A stretch of DNA of 64,000 nt from JBOGOC01 sp050747525 (GTDB lineage: Bacteria; Acidobacteriota; Polarisedimenticolia; JACPZX01; DASXTC01). The notes beneath the pieces were generated by a model. The model ran no database searches. It saw nothing but the letters and a program-made list of their open reading frames with translations, and was not told where the DNA came from. Shown piece after piece: positions 46,562 to 55,128 of the stretch; position 1 is the first letter of the stretch, and the number at the start of each line of letters is the position of its first letter. Position numbers and translations under genes: made by a program. The stretch is from positions 9,775-73,774 of the forward strand of contig JBOGOC010000035.1 in assembly GCA_050747525.1 (NCBI GenBank). Direction: 5' to 3'.

Positions 46562-47283
46562 CCAAGGCACGCGGAAAGCAGCCGGCTCCAGGCCGGCGCC
46601 AGCGCCGCTTTCAGCACGATGTCGGCGGCGGCCCCGGCCAGCGCCCCCGCGATCCAGCCTCGACGGCTACCTGGAGGAACGGCCCTCCGTCGGCTCAGCA
46701 AGGGCTCGGCCAGAACCACGCCCAGGACGATGAACGACACCACCCGCACGATGGACCACGGGTTCCATGCCAGCAGGGCGGCCCACGCCGGCGCGCAGTG
46801 GGAGGCGCTGCGCGCCAGGTCCCCCACGTAGAAGCTCATGTAGCCCAGCAGCACCGAGCCCATCACCAGACCTGCCGCTCCGGCCGTGGCCAGGGAAAGC
46901 GCGGCGAAGGCCCCCAGGTGCATCAGGTGCTGGGGGATGAACAGCGCCGGGCTCGACTCGCGCCCCTGGCCCGAGAGGATCCAGGCCCTCATCTCGTCGC
47001 GGTACGCGGGCCCGTTGAGGATCACCTGCGCCGCGCGATCGTTCCAGGCGTAGCTGAGCCACGTCAGCGTGACCGCCAGCGTCCCGGCCCACAGCAGGAC
47101 CAGGAGGACGGTCCGCCCTCGGGTCCCCCTCGAGAGCCCGGCCCACAGGGCCGCGCAGCCCGGGGCCGCGCACAGCAGCGGGAGGAGCCACGGGAGGCCC
47201 AGGGCGAAGCCGACCAGGGCCCCCAGCACGGTGGCCAGAGGAATCAGAATGATGGTGGGCGCCGGCCTGAACGCTGCGCTCAC
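46558..47283 (-). CDS. Polytopic membrane protein of unknown function
   Basis: 241 residues with about five or six hydrophobic segments (IILIPLATVLGALVGFALGLP, TVLLVLLWAGTLAVTLTWL, LGAFAALSLATAGAAGLVMGSVLLGY, IVRVVSFIVLGVVLAEP, GWIAGALAGAAADIVLKA). The arrangement is Yip1-like but no diagnostic motif is seen. It is coupled to the PfkB gene by ATGA, and so belongs to the DUF255-mtnP-pfkB unit. Confidence 0.7.
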   Translation of the reverse strand: MSAAFRPAPTIILIPLATVLGALVGFALGLPWLLPLLCAAPGCAALWAGLSRGTRGRTVLLVLLWAGTLAVTLTWLSYAWNDRAAQVILNGPAYRDEMRAWILSGQGRESSPALFIPQHLMHLGAFAALSLATAGAAGLVMGSVLLGYMSFYVGDLARSASHCAPAWAALLAWNPWSIVRVVSFIVLGVVLAEPLLSRRRAVPPGSRRGWIAGALAGAAADIVLKAALAPAWSRLLSACLG

Positions 47284-48200
47284 GCCTCGCCGAGGTGGGA
47301 GAGGCGCCGGAACTGCTCGAAGCGTTCCTCGATCCGCTCCATGGACAGATCGAGCAGACCGTCCACGCCGAACGATTGCACGGTGAACGACGCCATCACC
47401 GTCCCCATGGCGATGGCCCGCCGCATCAGGACATCGGTGATGGCTCCCTCGTGGCCCGCGTGCGCGGCGATGTACCCCATCATCCCGCCGGCGAACGAGT
47501 CCCCCGCCCCCGTGGGATCCTGCACGGCGTCGAGCAGCAGGGCCGGCACCGCGAAGGGCGACGATGCCCCGAAGGCGGCCGCTCCGAACTCGCCGCGCTT
47601 CACGATCAGGATCCTGGGCCCCATGGCCCGGATGGCGGCCGCCGCCTTCACCAGGTTCGGCTCGTGCGCCAGCTCCCGCGCCTCGCTGTCATTGATGACC
47701 AGCAGGTCGACCTCCGCCAGGGTGTCCGCAAGCGCGCGCGGCTTCCCCTCGATCCAGAAGTTCATGGTGTCGCACCCCACCAGACGGGGCCGCTTCACCT
47801 GGCGCAGGACCCTCAGCTGGACCTCCGGATCGATGTTCCCCAGGAAGAGATAGTCGGGCTGCCGGTACGCCTCGGGCACCTTGGGCTCGAACGTCGCGAA
47901 GACCCCCAGCCGCGTCTCCAGGGTCTCGCGCGTGTTGAGGTCGAACGCGTAGCGCCCCGCCCAGCGGAACGTCTCTCCGGGAAGTCTGGTCAGACCCTTG
48001 ACGTCGACCCCGCGGCGGGTCAGGACGTTGATCGGCTCTTCGCCGAAGTCCTCCCCCACCGCGGCCACCACCTGCACCGAGGTGAAGTAGGAAGCGGCCA
48101 GCGAGAAGTACGTGGCCGCCCCGCCCAGCATCTCCCGGCGGGCGCCGAACGGCGTCTCCACCGTGTCGAAGGCGACCGACCCGACCACCAGCACGCTCAT
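47280..48200 (-). CDS. PfkB-family sugar/nucleoside kinase
   Basis: 306 residues. PfkB (ribokinase) fold with MSVLVVGSVAFDTV at the N-terminus, the GG motif in MLGGAATYFS and the catalytic/anion-hole motif DPTGAGDSFAGG. The substrate cannot be read from the sequence. Because it is coupled (ATGA) to mtnP and the genome also makes adenosine through AhcY, a nucleoside or ribose-type substrate is likely; adenosine kinase is one option. Confidence 0.85.
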   Translation of the reverse strand: MSVLVVGSVAFDTVETPFGARREMLGGAATYFSLAASYFTSVQVVAAVGEDFGEEPINVLTRRGVDVKGLTRLPGETFRWAGRYAFDLNTRETLETRLGVFATFEPKVPEAYRQPDYLFLGNIDPEVQLRVLRQVKRPRLVGCDTMNFWIEGKPRALADTLAEVDLLVINDSEARELAHEPNLVKAAAAIRAMGPRILIVKRGEFGAAAFGASSPFAVPALLLDAVQDPTGAGDSFAGGMMGYIAAHAGHEGAITDVLMRRAIAMGTVMASFTVQSFGVDGLLDLSMERIEERFEQFRRLSHLGEA

Positions 48201-49054
48201 GACAGGCGCCTCCCGAGGATGAGGCGCAGGCGCTCGCGCGCCTCGGGCGGGATGGCCGCTGGATCGGTGATCAGAGCGTCCTTGAGCGCCTCGCCGCAGG
48301 CGCAGGCGCGCGCGGGCATGGCCGCGATCGCCTCCGCCACCACGCGCCGGGCCATCTCCGCGTTGGCCCTCAGATAGCCGATGACCGCCTCCACGGTGAC
48401 CGGCTCCTCGCCCACGTGCCAGCAGTCGTAATCGGTCACCAGCGCCATCGTGGCGTAGCAGATCTCCGCCTCGCGGGCCAGCTTGGCCTCCTGCACGTTG
48501 GTCATGCCGATCACCGAAACCCCCCAGGATCGGTAGAGGCTCGACTCGGCGCGCGTGGAGAACTGCGGCCCCTCGATGCAGACGTAGGCGCCCCCCTCGT
48601 GCACCGTGGCGCCCTGCGCGCGCGCGGTCCGCGCCAGATGGGCGCCCAACTCTCCGCACACGGGATCCGCGAAGGCCACGTGCGCCACCACCCCCTCGCC
48701 GAAGAAGGTCGACACGCGCCTGCGCGTGAGATCGATGAACTGATCCGGGAAGACGAGGTCCTTGGGAGCGATCTCTTCCTTCATGCTCCCCACCGCGCCC
48801 GCCGAGATGATGCGCTCCACGCCCAGCGACTTCATGGCGTAGATGTTGGCGCGGTAGTTGATCTCCGAGGGGGACAGCCTGTGTCCGCGGCCGTGGCGGG
48901 CCAGGAAGGCTACCCGGCGCCCCGACATCTCTCCCACCTTCAGCGCATCGGAGGGCTCGCCGAACGGGGTGCGCGGCGTCACCTCTTCCATGGATCGGAT
49001 CTCCTCCACGTGGTACAGACCCGATCCGCCGATGATGCCGATCTCGGCCTTCAT
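48197..49054 (-). CDS. mtnP: S-methyl-5'-thioadenosine phosphorylase
   Basis: 285 residues. It splits methylthioadenosine, a by-product of SAM use, into adenine and methylthioribose-1-phosphate. Motifs: IGIIGGSGLY, RHGRGHRLSPSEINYRANI, GAVGSMKEEI, CIEGPQFSTRAES and IGMTNVQEAKLAREAEICYA. ATG 49054 gives the family N-terminus; GTG 49063 overlaps the upstream stop as GTGA and is also plausible, adding three residues. Purine nucleoside phosphorylase activity on other nucleosides cannot be excluded. Confidence 0.93.
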   Translation of the reverse strand: MKAEIGIIGGSGLYHVEEIRSMEEVTPRTPFGEPSDALKVGEMSGRRVAFLARHGRGHRLSPSEINYRANIYAMKSLGVERIISAGAVGSMKEEIAPKDLVFPDQFIDLTRRRVSTFFGEGVVAHVAFADPVCGELGAHLARTARAQGATVHEGGAYVCIEGPQFSTRAESSLYRSWGVSVIGMTNVQEAKLAREAEICYATMALVTDYDCWHVGEEPVTVEAVIGYLRANAEMARRVVAEAIAAMPARACACGEALKDALITDPAAIPPEARERLRLILGRRLS

Positions 49055-49059
49055 GGCCG

Positions 49060-51243
49060 TCACGGCGCCGACCCGGGCACCGTGGCCCCGGTCGCCGGGG
49101 GCGCCGCACCCTGGCCGAGGAACGCGGCCAGCCGATCGCGCAGGCTGTCGTCGCGCTGGAACGGCCCGGCACAGCGCTCTCCCATGCACAACATGGCCCA
49201 GGCTCCGGACGGCGGCTCCGCGCCCTTGTCCACCTTGCCCAGCCGCGCCGCCGCCTCCGCCGCGGGGAGCCGTTTCATCACCTTCCAGGGGTGATACAGG
49301 GACCTGGCCTTCACCTCCAGGGCCTCGTCGCCAGCGCCGTTCGCCGGCAGGGCCAGGATCACCTCCAGGGGCGACGCCTGCGCGCGGTCGGCCGCCAGAC
49401 CCAGGGGCGCCGCGGCCTCCTTGTAACGCGTGAACTCGTCGGCCCACGACTTCAGGGCCTTGCGCGCCGCCGTCTCGTAGGGGCCCGCCGGCGCTTCGCC
49501 GGTCAGGTGGTGCAGGCGCACCAGCGCCTCGGCGAACAGCGCATTGTCCCGGATCGATCGCATCGGCCACTCCAGCAGCCCCGGCCCCTTCTCCACGTAG
49601 AGCCGATCGGTCCAGCCCCCTTCCAGCGACTCGGTGAACGCCCGCGAGGCCGTGTCGGCCAGCCGCCTGGCCGCGTCGAGCCAGCGCTGCTCCCCGGTGC
49701 TCTCGTACGCCGCGATCAGGGCACGCGTCATCTGCACCTGATCGGCGAAGATCTCGGCAATGCCCGCGCGCCCCGTCTCCGGAGACCAGGCACGATCCAT
49801 GAGGCCGCTCTCGGCAACGAGCGCCTTGTCCAGGGCGAACTGGATGGCCTTCAGCCCGGCCGTGCGCAGCTCCTGCTTCCCGCGCGCATCCCCCAGGCCC
49901 AGCAGCGCCGCGCCCATGGCCGCGTTGGCCTCGACGACCAGCACTTTCCCCACGGGCGGGGCGGTGCGCTTGAGGCGTGCCTCGAGCAGCTTCGTCCGGC
50001 CGGCGTCCAGCAGACTGGCCGCGCGATCTTCGGGGATGCCGAGCCGCTCGGAGAGCAGCTTCGGTCCTTCCTGAACGAAGAGCACGTTGCGGCGCGGAGC
50101 GGTTTCCACCAGCTCGCCCCACTCGCCGATGTCGAACGCCGCCAGGGTGAGATCGCGCTCCTCGTCGCCCAGCGCCTGGCGCGCGTCCTCCAGAGTCCAG
50201 GTGTAGTAGTCGCCGTCCTCACCGAGGCGCGCGTCGGCGGCCTGATACGCATAGAACCATCCCTCGGGATCGGCCAGCGTCTTCTGGACGTAGTCGGCGA
50301 TCCCCTCGGCGACCTTGTAGAAGAGGCCGTTGCCGGTCGCCTTGTACACGTCGGTGTAGGCCTGCAGCATTTCGGCGTTGACCAGAAGGGGCTTCTCGAA
50401 CGCCGGCACGCGCCACGCCAGGTCCGTGGCGAATCGGTGGAAGCCGCCCCCGACCTGGTCGCGGATCCCGCCTCGCGCCATGTCCGTGGCCAGGCGCAGC
50501 ACGACGTCCAGCACCTCGCGGCCGCGTCCCCTCACCCCGTGGTAGTAGAGTCCCAGCTCGATGGCGTCCACGTCGGGGTGGCGCCCCATCTTCACGGTGG
50601 CATCGGCGGGCAGGCCGGCATAGGCCTCCATCATGCGGGTGGCGGCACCTTCCAGCATGTCCCGGGTGAGCGGAGCGTCTCCCACCTCCTTGCGCTCCAG
50701 GATGCCGCGCCCGATTTCCTCCGCGGATTTCTCCGCCGCCTCACGATTGGCCTCGTGGTAACGGGCCAGCTCGTCGAGATAGGCCGCCAGCGTGTCGGGC
50801 GGGTAGTAGGTCCCTCCCGAGCGCAGCACGCGCCCGGAGACGTCCGGGAAGTACAGAGGCTGTCCCGTCCCGAGTAGGAACGCCGTGGTGGGCCAGCCTC
50901 CCATGCCGTAACGCAGGAAGATGTCCGGCCGCAGCAGCGCGTCCACCTTCACGGGGATGAACTTCTCGGTGATGATGGCCGCCACGCGGGGATCGGTGAA
51001 GGTACTCTCGTTCATGAGCCGGTCCCAGTGGCCCCAGGGGGCCTGGATGGAAAGCAGGACCAGCTTGTTCTGCTGTCGGGCCGCCTCGAAGGCCGCGGTG
51101 TCGAAGGGGCGCCAGGCGATGGAGGCGGCGCTCGCGGGAGCACGCTGCTCCCCTTCCGTTTGCGCGGCGGGAGAGCCCCACACGACCAGGGCGATCATGA
51201 GAGCCGCGCCCCGGATTGCACGGCGCGGCGTGAAGAGAATCAC
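49060..51243 (-). CDS. Secreted thioredoxin-like/six-hairpin protein (DUF255, YyaL-like) lacking the CxxC
   Basis: 727 residues from GTG 51243. A signal peptide (RGAALMIALVVWGSPAA) precedes a thioredoxin-fold domain related to YyaL/SPATA20. Where the family has CHWCHVM, this protein reads GHWDRLM (71-77), so both redox cysteines are gone. GGWPTTAFL, the cis-proline region, is kept. The following 550 residues form an alpha/alpha six-hairpin barrel like N-acylglucosamine 2-epimerases (GGIRDQVGGGFHRFATD, FEKPLLVNAEMLQAYTDVYK). The C-terminus has a short Cys pair (AMLCMGERCAGPF). Probably a periplasmic carbohydrate- or peptide-binding protein. Confidence 0.8.
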   Translation of the reverse strand: MILFTPRRAIRGAALMIALVVWGSPAAQTEGEQRAPASAASIAWRPFDTAAFEAARQQNKLVLLSIQAPWGHWDRLMNESTFTDPRVAAIITEKFIPVKVDALLRPDIFLRYGMGGWPTTAFLLGTGQPLYFPDVSGRVLRSGGTYYPPDTLAAYLDELARYHEANREAAEKSAEEIGRGILERKEVGDAPLTRDMLEGAATRMMEAYAGLPADATVKMGRHPDVDAIELGLYYHGVRGRGREVLDVVLRLATDMARGGIRDQVGGGFHRFATDLAWRVPAFEKPLLVNAEMLQAYTDVYKATGNGLFYKVAEGIADYVQKTLADPEGWFYAYQAADARLGEDGDYYTWTLEDARQALGDEERDLTLAAFDIGEWGELVETAPRRNVLFVQEGPKLLSERLGIPEDRAASLLDAGRTKLLEARLKRTAPPVGKVLVVEANAAMGAALLGLGDARGKQELRTAGLKAIQFALDKALVAESGLMDRAWSPETGRAGIAEIFADQVQMTRALIAAYESTGEQRWLDAARRLADTASRAFTESLEGGWTDRLYVEKGPGLLEWPMRSIRDNALFAEALVRLHHLTGEAPAGPYETAARKALKSWADEFTRYKEAAAPLGLAADRAQASPLEVILALPANGAGDEALEVKARSLYHPWKVMKRLPAAEAAARLGKVDKGAEPPSGAWAMLCMGERCAGPFQRDDSLRDRLAAFLGQGAAPPATGATVPGSAP

Positions 51244-51274
51244 GCGTTGAGGCCTCTTTTTTGACAGGCCGCGG

Positions 51275-51303
51275 ATTCTACTGCTTCGATCATGACCCGT
51301 CAA
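51275..51303 (-). promoter_or_regulatory. Promoter of the DUF255-mtnP-pfkB unit
   Basis: On the minus strand TTGACG (51303-51298), a 17-bp spacer and TAGAAT (51280-51275), 5 bp after the patatin stop. Transcription near 51268 fits the GTG start at 51243 and excludes an ATG at 51324. Confidence 0.65.
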
Positions 51304-51308
51304 ACGAT

Positions 51309-52133
51309 TCATGGCTCCATGCACCAGGATGCGACCGATGTGGTCACCGCGGCGTGTCCCGCCTCCAGCAGGCGCCGGGGGTCGCCGCGCTTCATCAGGA
51401 GGATCCCGAACCGCCCCAGCGCCGGCCGGATCACCTTCACCCGGCTCGAGCGGTTGGCCTGGAGCGCCGCCTGACGCTCGAGCCCCCTCTCCCTGTCGCC
51501 CGTCATCACGCCCAGGTCGACCGCCAGCACCCTGCGCGCGGCTATCGGTGGCTGGAGGGCCAGTTCGAGGGGGAGCGTGCGCCGGATCCCCCCGTCGATG
51601 AGCGCCATCCTCACCCCGTCCACCGTGGCCACCTGCGCCGGAAAGAGAAGGGGCAGAGTCATGCTCCCCACCACCGCCTGCGCCAGCGGCGGGCGGCCCC
51701 GGCTATCCCCCGTGACGAAGAACCTCTCCCGGCCGCTGAGGCGGTCGAGGCAGAGGATCCCCAGGCGCGAGACCCCATGGTGCAGGTCCTCGAAGCTGGC
51801 GCCCGACAGCAGGTCGAGCATGGCTTCCATCTCGCCTGGCCCGCGCCCCGCGAGCCTGGGAATCCTCGCCAGCCAGGGCCGGCGCAGGGCGAGCCCCAGG
51901 GCCGCCACGGGACCGAAACGGCTGGCCGAATCGGCCAGGCGCCCGGCATCCCAGCCCAGGGCGGCGTGGACCGCGGCCACCAGGGCCCCGCTGCTCACCC
52001 CCACCAGCGCCTGGGGCCGGAGCCCGCGCTCGGCCAGCCCCTGCAGCACGCCGATGTGCGCGATCCCGCGTATCCCCCCAGCCCCCAGCACCAGCGCCAG
52101 CTGGATCCCCCCGTCGGAAGCCACTACCGGCAC
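51309..52133 (-). CDS. Patatin-like phospholipase
   Basis: 274 residues. Patatin-fold lipid acyl hydrolase: oxyanion-hole glycines in LGAGGIRGIAHIGVL, the nucleophile serine in GVSSG (Ser47) and the catalytic aspartate in LIDGGIRRTLP. The family cleaves phospholipids in bacterial membranes or host cells. There is no signal peptide, so it is probably cytoplasmic or membrane-associated. It is monocistronic or reads into the DUF255 unit, and diverges from the sigma-factor gene. Confidence 0.9.
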   Translation of the reverse strand: MPVVASDGGIQLALVLGAGGIRGIAHIGVLQGLAERGLRPQALVGVSSGALVAAVHAALGWDAGRLADSASRFGPVAALGLALRRPWLARIPRLAGRGPGEMEAMLDLLSGASFEDLHHGVSRLGILCLDRLSGRERFFVTGDSRGRPPLAQAVVGSMTLPLLFPAQVATVDGVRMALIDGGIRRTLPLELALQPPIAARRVLAVDLGVMTGDRERGLERQAALQANRSSRVKVIRPALGRFGILLMKRGDPRRLLEAGHAAVTTSVASWCMEP

Positions 52134-52244
52134 CCCTTTTCTTGTGCCACGATAGGCGCCACTTCGTGAGTCCCGGCGGGCCCCTCCGGCGTTCTAGAGG
52201 GCATGGAGCGCCGCACGGGAGGTTCACGAGCCTGACAAGGACGA

Positions 52245-52880
52245 TTGTTGAACTCCGAGACCCCGCACGACCTGATGCGGCAGTTCCAGGAAGGCGACGA
52301 GGAAGCCTTCCAGGAGCTGGTGCGACGGTACAAGGAGCCGATCGTGTCGTTCGTCATGCGGATGCTCAACGACCGCGAAAAAGCGGTGGACGTCGCCCAG
52401 GAGACCTTCATCAACGTGTTCACCCACGCCGATTCCTACCGGCCGGTCGCCAGCTTCACGGGCTGGCTCTATCGTATCGCTTACAACCTGGCCATCAACG
52501 AGATACGGCGCCAGAAACGCCAGCCTGCGATCTCGCTGGACGCTCCGGCTCCCGGGCAGGACGCCGACTCGCGGCCGCTGGAGCCGCGCGATGACCGCGA
52601 GGGCATCGAGGAGCAGATGCTGCAGCACGAGCTGCACGAGAACGTGCGGCGCTGCGTGGCGGCGCTTCCCGCAAGGTACCGCGGGGCGATCGTGATGAAG
52701 GACATGGAAGGTATGACGTTCGAGGAAATCGCCGTGGTTCTGGGGTGTCCGGAGTCCACGGTGAAGTCGCGCGTGATGCGCGGCCGCCGCATGCTGCGCA
52801 CGAGGCTGGAGGCGTACCTCGCCCCGGCCGCCGAGACGGTCCCCGCGCGACTGACTGCGCGGCACCTGACGAGGAGCTGA
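52245..52880 (+). CDS. RNA polymerase ECF sigma factor (RpoE-like)
   Basis: 211 residues. Region 2 is clear (EEAFQELVRRYKEPIVSFVMRML...AVDVAQETFINVFTHAD...SFTGWLYRIAYNLAINEIRRQKR). After a variable linker, region 4 has LPARYRGAIVMKDMEGMTFEEIAVVLGCPESTVKSRVMRGRRML. It likely redirects RNA polymerase under envelope stress, inferred from its anti-sigma and HtrA-like neighbours. The start is uncertain: TTG 52245 has AAGGA upstream; ATG 52275 is the first ATG. The anti-sigma gene starts 2 bp after its stop. Confidence 0.92.
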   Translation: MLNSETPHDLMRQFQEGDEEAFQELVRRYKEPIVSFVMRMLNDREKAVDVAQETFINVFTHADSYRPVASFTGWLYRIAYNLAINEIRRQKRQPAISLDAPAPGQDADSRPLEPRDDREGIEEQMLQHELHENVRRCVAALPARYRGAIVMKDMEGMTFEEIAVVLGCPESTVKSRVMRGRRMLRTRLEAYLAPAAETVPARLTARHLTRS

Positions 52881-52882
52881 TC

Positions 52883-53443
52883 ATGTTCTGCTGGGAAGCG
52901 CGTGCCGCTCTGGACCGCACGGAGGCCGGCTGGGTCGCCGGCAGCGAGCTCCGCCGGCTGCAGGCGCACCTCGATCGCTGCCCGGACTGTCACGAGAACA
53001 GGTCCCGGCGCGAGCGCCTGACAACGCTGGTGCGCGACGCAGGGCGGATCGAGCCTCCGCTCGTCCCCGACGGATTCGAGATGACCGTGCTGCGCGCGGC
53101 CAGGGCCCGCCGGCGCGAGCTGGCGCCCTCCAGTCCCGCGATGCCACGCCTGGCTCCGCTTCCCGCCGCCGCCGCGCTGGTCGTCGTGCTGGCGTCCGCC
53201 GTTCTGGCCATGCTGGGCGGAGCGCCGTCGGGCGCGGGGCCCCAGCAGGCGTCTCTCGGCGCCTCGCCATCGGAGATGGACGATTCCTTCGAGCTGGATG
53301 ACCGCCTGGCCGCTCCGGCCGAGATCCCCTTCGTGGTCCGTCAGGATCTGGTGGGCGATCGCCGAGGTCGCATCCCGATGACCTCCTATGTGATGGAGCC
53401 GCCTCCCGCCCAGCCCGCCACCATCATGAGGGCCTCGCTGTGA
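52883..53443 (+). CDS. Zinc-binding membrane anti-sigma factor
   Basis: 186 residues. An N-terminal ZAS-type domain with HxxxCxxC (H29, C33, C36: HLDRCPDC) is followed by a linker, one transmembrane segment at about 93-112 (LPAAAALVVVLASAVLAMLGG) and a periplasmic tail of about 70 residues. It should hold the upstream sigma factor inactive at the inner membrane. Overlap GTGA with the next gene (53440-53443) makes the periplasmic HtrA-like protein its probable partner. Confidence 0.85.
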   Translation: MFCWEARAALDRTEAGWVAGSELRRLQAHLDRCPDCHENRSRRERLTTLVRDAGRIEPPLVPDGFEMTVLRAARARRRELAPSSPAMPRLAPLPAAAALVVVLASAVLAMLGGAPSGAGPQQASLGASPSEMDDSFELDDRLAAPAEIPFVVRQDLVGDRRGRIPMTSYVMEPPPAQPATIMRASL

Positions 53444-55128
53444 GCGCGAGCATCGTCATCCGGATCATCGCCCTGGCCGCCACGTTCGCCGCGGGCCCCT
53501 GCCTGCAAGTCACCCGTGCCGAGGAGGAGAGCGAGCAGGCGCGCCCGCGCCCCGCGCCGCGCGCCCGTGAGGCGCAGCGCCCCAAGGACGCCCCGCGGCC
53601 CAAGAACCCCCGGCAGCCCTATCCCTCCCTCGAGGCGCTCGAAGCCGAGCTGGCCGCGCTGGCCGAAGCGACGCGCCCCTCGGTCGTGGGCGTGGTGGCG
53701 CGCATGCGCGCTGAGGTCCTTCTGGAGGGGCTCGGCGAGGACGTCCGTCTCGAGCACCGCCATCGCCAGCAGCTCGAGCAGGCCCTGGCCCGGCGGGTGG
53801 GAAGCGGTGTGGTGATCGACGATCAGGGACACGTGGCGACCGTGGTCTCCGTGGTGGCCGGTGCGTCCGAGGTGGAGGTGCTCACGAGCGACGGGTCGCG
53901 CCTTGTGGCCCAGGTGCGTGGCGTGGATCCCGACTCCGGCGTGGCGGTGCTCAGCGTCAAAGACGGCGCGTCGCTGCGTCCCGTGCGTCTGGGTGACGCA
54001 TCGGTGCTCAAGCCCGGCTCTCTCGTCGCCACGGTGAGCAATCCTCAGGATTCGCACCCCGGCTATGCGGTGGGATTCATCTCCGGCAAGGGTGTGAGCG
54101 AAGGCCCGCTACGGCGCGGACCGTGGCTCAAGCTGGACGCCTACACCGCCCCCGGCTCGGCGGGCGGGCCCGTCTTCGACAGCAAGGGACGCATGGTGGG
54201 CCTGCTGTTCGGCGCCGGCGGGCGCGGCCGGAGGCAGGGGGGCATCGTCCGCTGGGAAGAGACCACTCCCCCCGAGCCGCCCGAGCCCCCGTCCGCCCCG
54301 ACGCCCGCCCCCGATCCCGATCCCGAAGGCCTCGATCTCCTCATGTCGCTGCATCGGCCCGGCGCGCGCGGCGAGGGCGTGAGCTACGCCGTCCCGGTGG
54401 ACGTGGTGCGCTGGGTGAGCGATCGGATCATCGCCCGCGGGGAGGTGCGACGCGGGTGGATGGGGGTCACCATCGAATCGAGCCAGGACGAGCCGGGCGT
54501 CGTGCGGATCAAGACGGTGGAAGGGAGCGGCCCGGCTCAGGTGGCCGGGGTGCGCGAGGGTGACCGGATCCTGTCCGTGATGGGCGAGCGCGTGGAGAGC
54601 GCCGAGGACGTGGTGGCGCACATCTCGCTGCTCGAGCCCGGAGAGTCACTGCCGCTCGTGGTGGACCGCGCAGGAACGACCCGGCGCATCACGGTGGTGC
54701 TTCGCGAACGGCCCGAGACCACAGCTCCGAACCTGAAGGTGACTCCACCGGTCCAGCGCTGGGTCTGGCGCGAGTCGGCCCCCGCTCCCCGCCTGGGGGT
54801 CATCCTTGGCAGTGCCGACGAGGCCCTGCGCCGGCGGCTGGGGGCCCCTTCGGGAGTTGGCCTGCTGGTGGATCAGGTGGTCCCCGGCTCGCGAGCGTTC
54901 GACGCGGGGATGAAGGCCGGCGACCTGCTGATCGCCATCGACGATGACCAGCTTCGATCCCTGGACGACCTGCGCGGAGCCCTGCGGCAGCATCGGGAGG
55001 ACACGAAGAAGATGAAGGTCATCCGCGGAGGGAAGGTGGTCGTGCTGAAGCTCTCCGCGCTTCCGCCCCCCACGCCTCCCCCCGCCCCCGCCCCGCGTGC
55101 CCAACGCGCTCCTCGAGCCCCCGGCTAG
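53440..55128 (+). CDS. HtrA/DegP-like protein with two PDZ domains and all three catalytic residues replaced
   Basis: 562 residues. A signal sequence (IIALAATFAAGPCLQVTRA) and a charged Pro/Arg linker lead into a trypsin-like HtrA fold aligned from GSGVVIDDQGHV. Compared with the DegP motifs TNNHVV, SDIAL and GNSGG, this protein has TVVSVV (Ser137 for His), SGVAV (Gly167 for Asp) and GSAGG (Ala241 for Ser). PDZ domains lie at about 336-425 (RRGWMGVTIESSQDEPGVV) and 450-535 (RLGVILGSADEALRRRLG). It should be periplasmic, unable to cleave, and still able to bind peptides. GTG start overlaps the anti-sigma stop. A role as sensor or scaffold for the sigma/anti-sigma pair is inference. Confidence 0.88.
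   Translation: MSASIVIRIIALAATFAAGPCLQVTRAEEESEQARPRPAPRAREAQRPKDAPRPKNPRQPYPSLEALEAELAALAEATRPSVVGVVARMRAEVLLEGLGEDVRLEHRHRQQLEQALARRVGSGVVIDDQGHVATVVSVVAGASEVEVLTSDGSRLVAQVRGVDPDSGVAVLSVKDGASLRPVRLGDASVLKPGSLVATVSNPQDSHPGYAVGFISGKGVSEGPLRRGPWLKLDAYTAPGSAGGPVFDSKGRMVGLLFGAGGRGRRQGGIVRWEETTPPEPPEPPSAPTPAPDPDPEGLDLLMSLHRPGARGEGVSYAVPVDVVRWVSDRIIARGEVRRGWMGVTIESSQDEPGVVRIKTVEGSGPAQVAGVREGDRILSVMGERVESAEDVVAHISLLEPGESLPLVVDRAGTTRRITVVLRERPETTAPNLKVTPPVQRWVWRESAPAPRLGVILGSADEALRRRLGAPSGVGLLVDQVVPGSRAFDAGMKAGDLLIAIDDDQLRSLDDLRGALRQHREDTKKMKVIRGGKVVVLKLSALPPPTPPPAPAPRAQRAPRAPG

Noticed and set aside
51244..51324. N-terminal extension of the DUF255 protein to ATG 51324
   Set aside because: It would precede the transcription start predicted by the promoter at 51275-51303 and overlap the patatin gene; GTG 51243 leads directly into the signal peptide.
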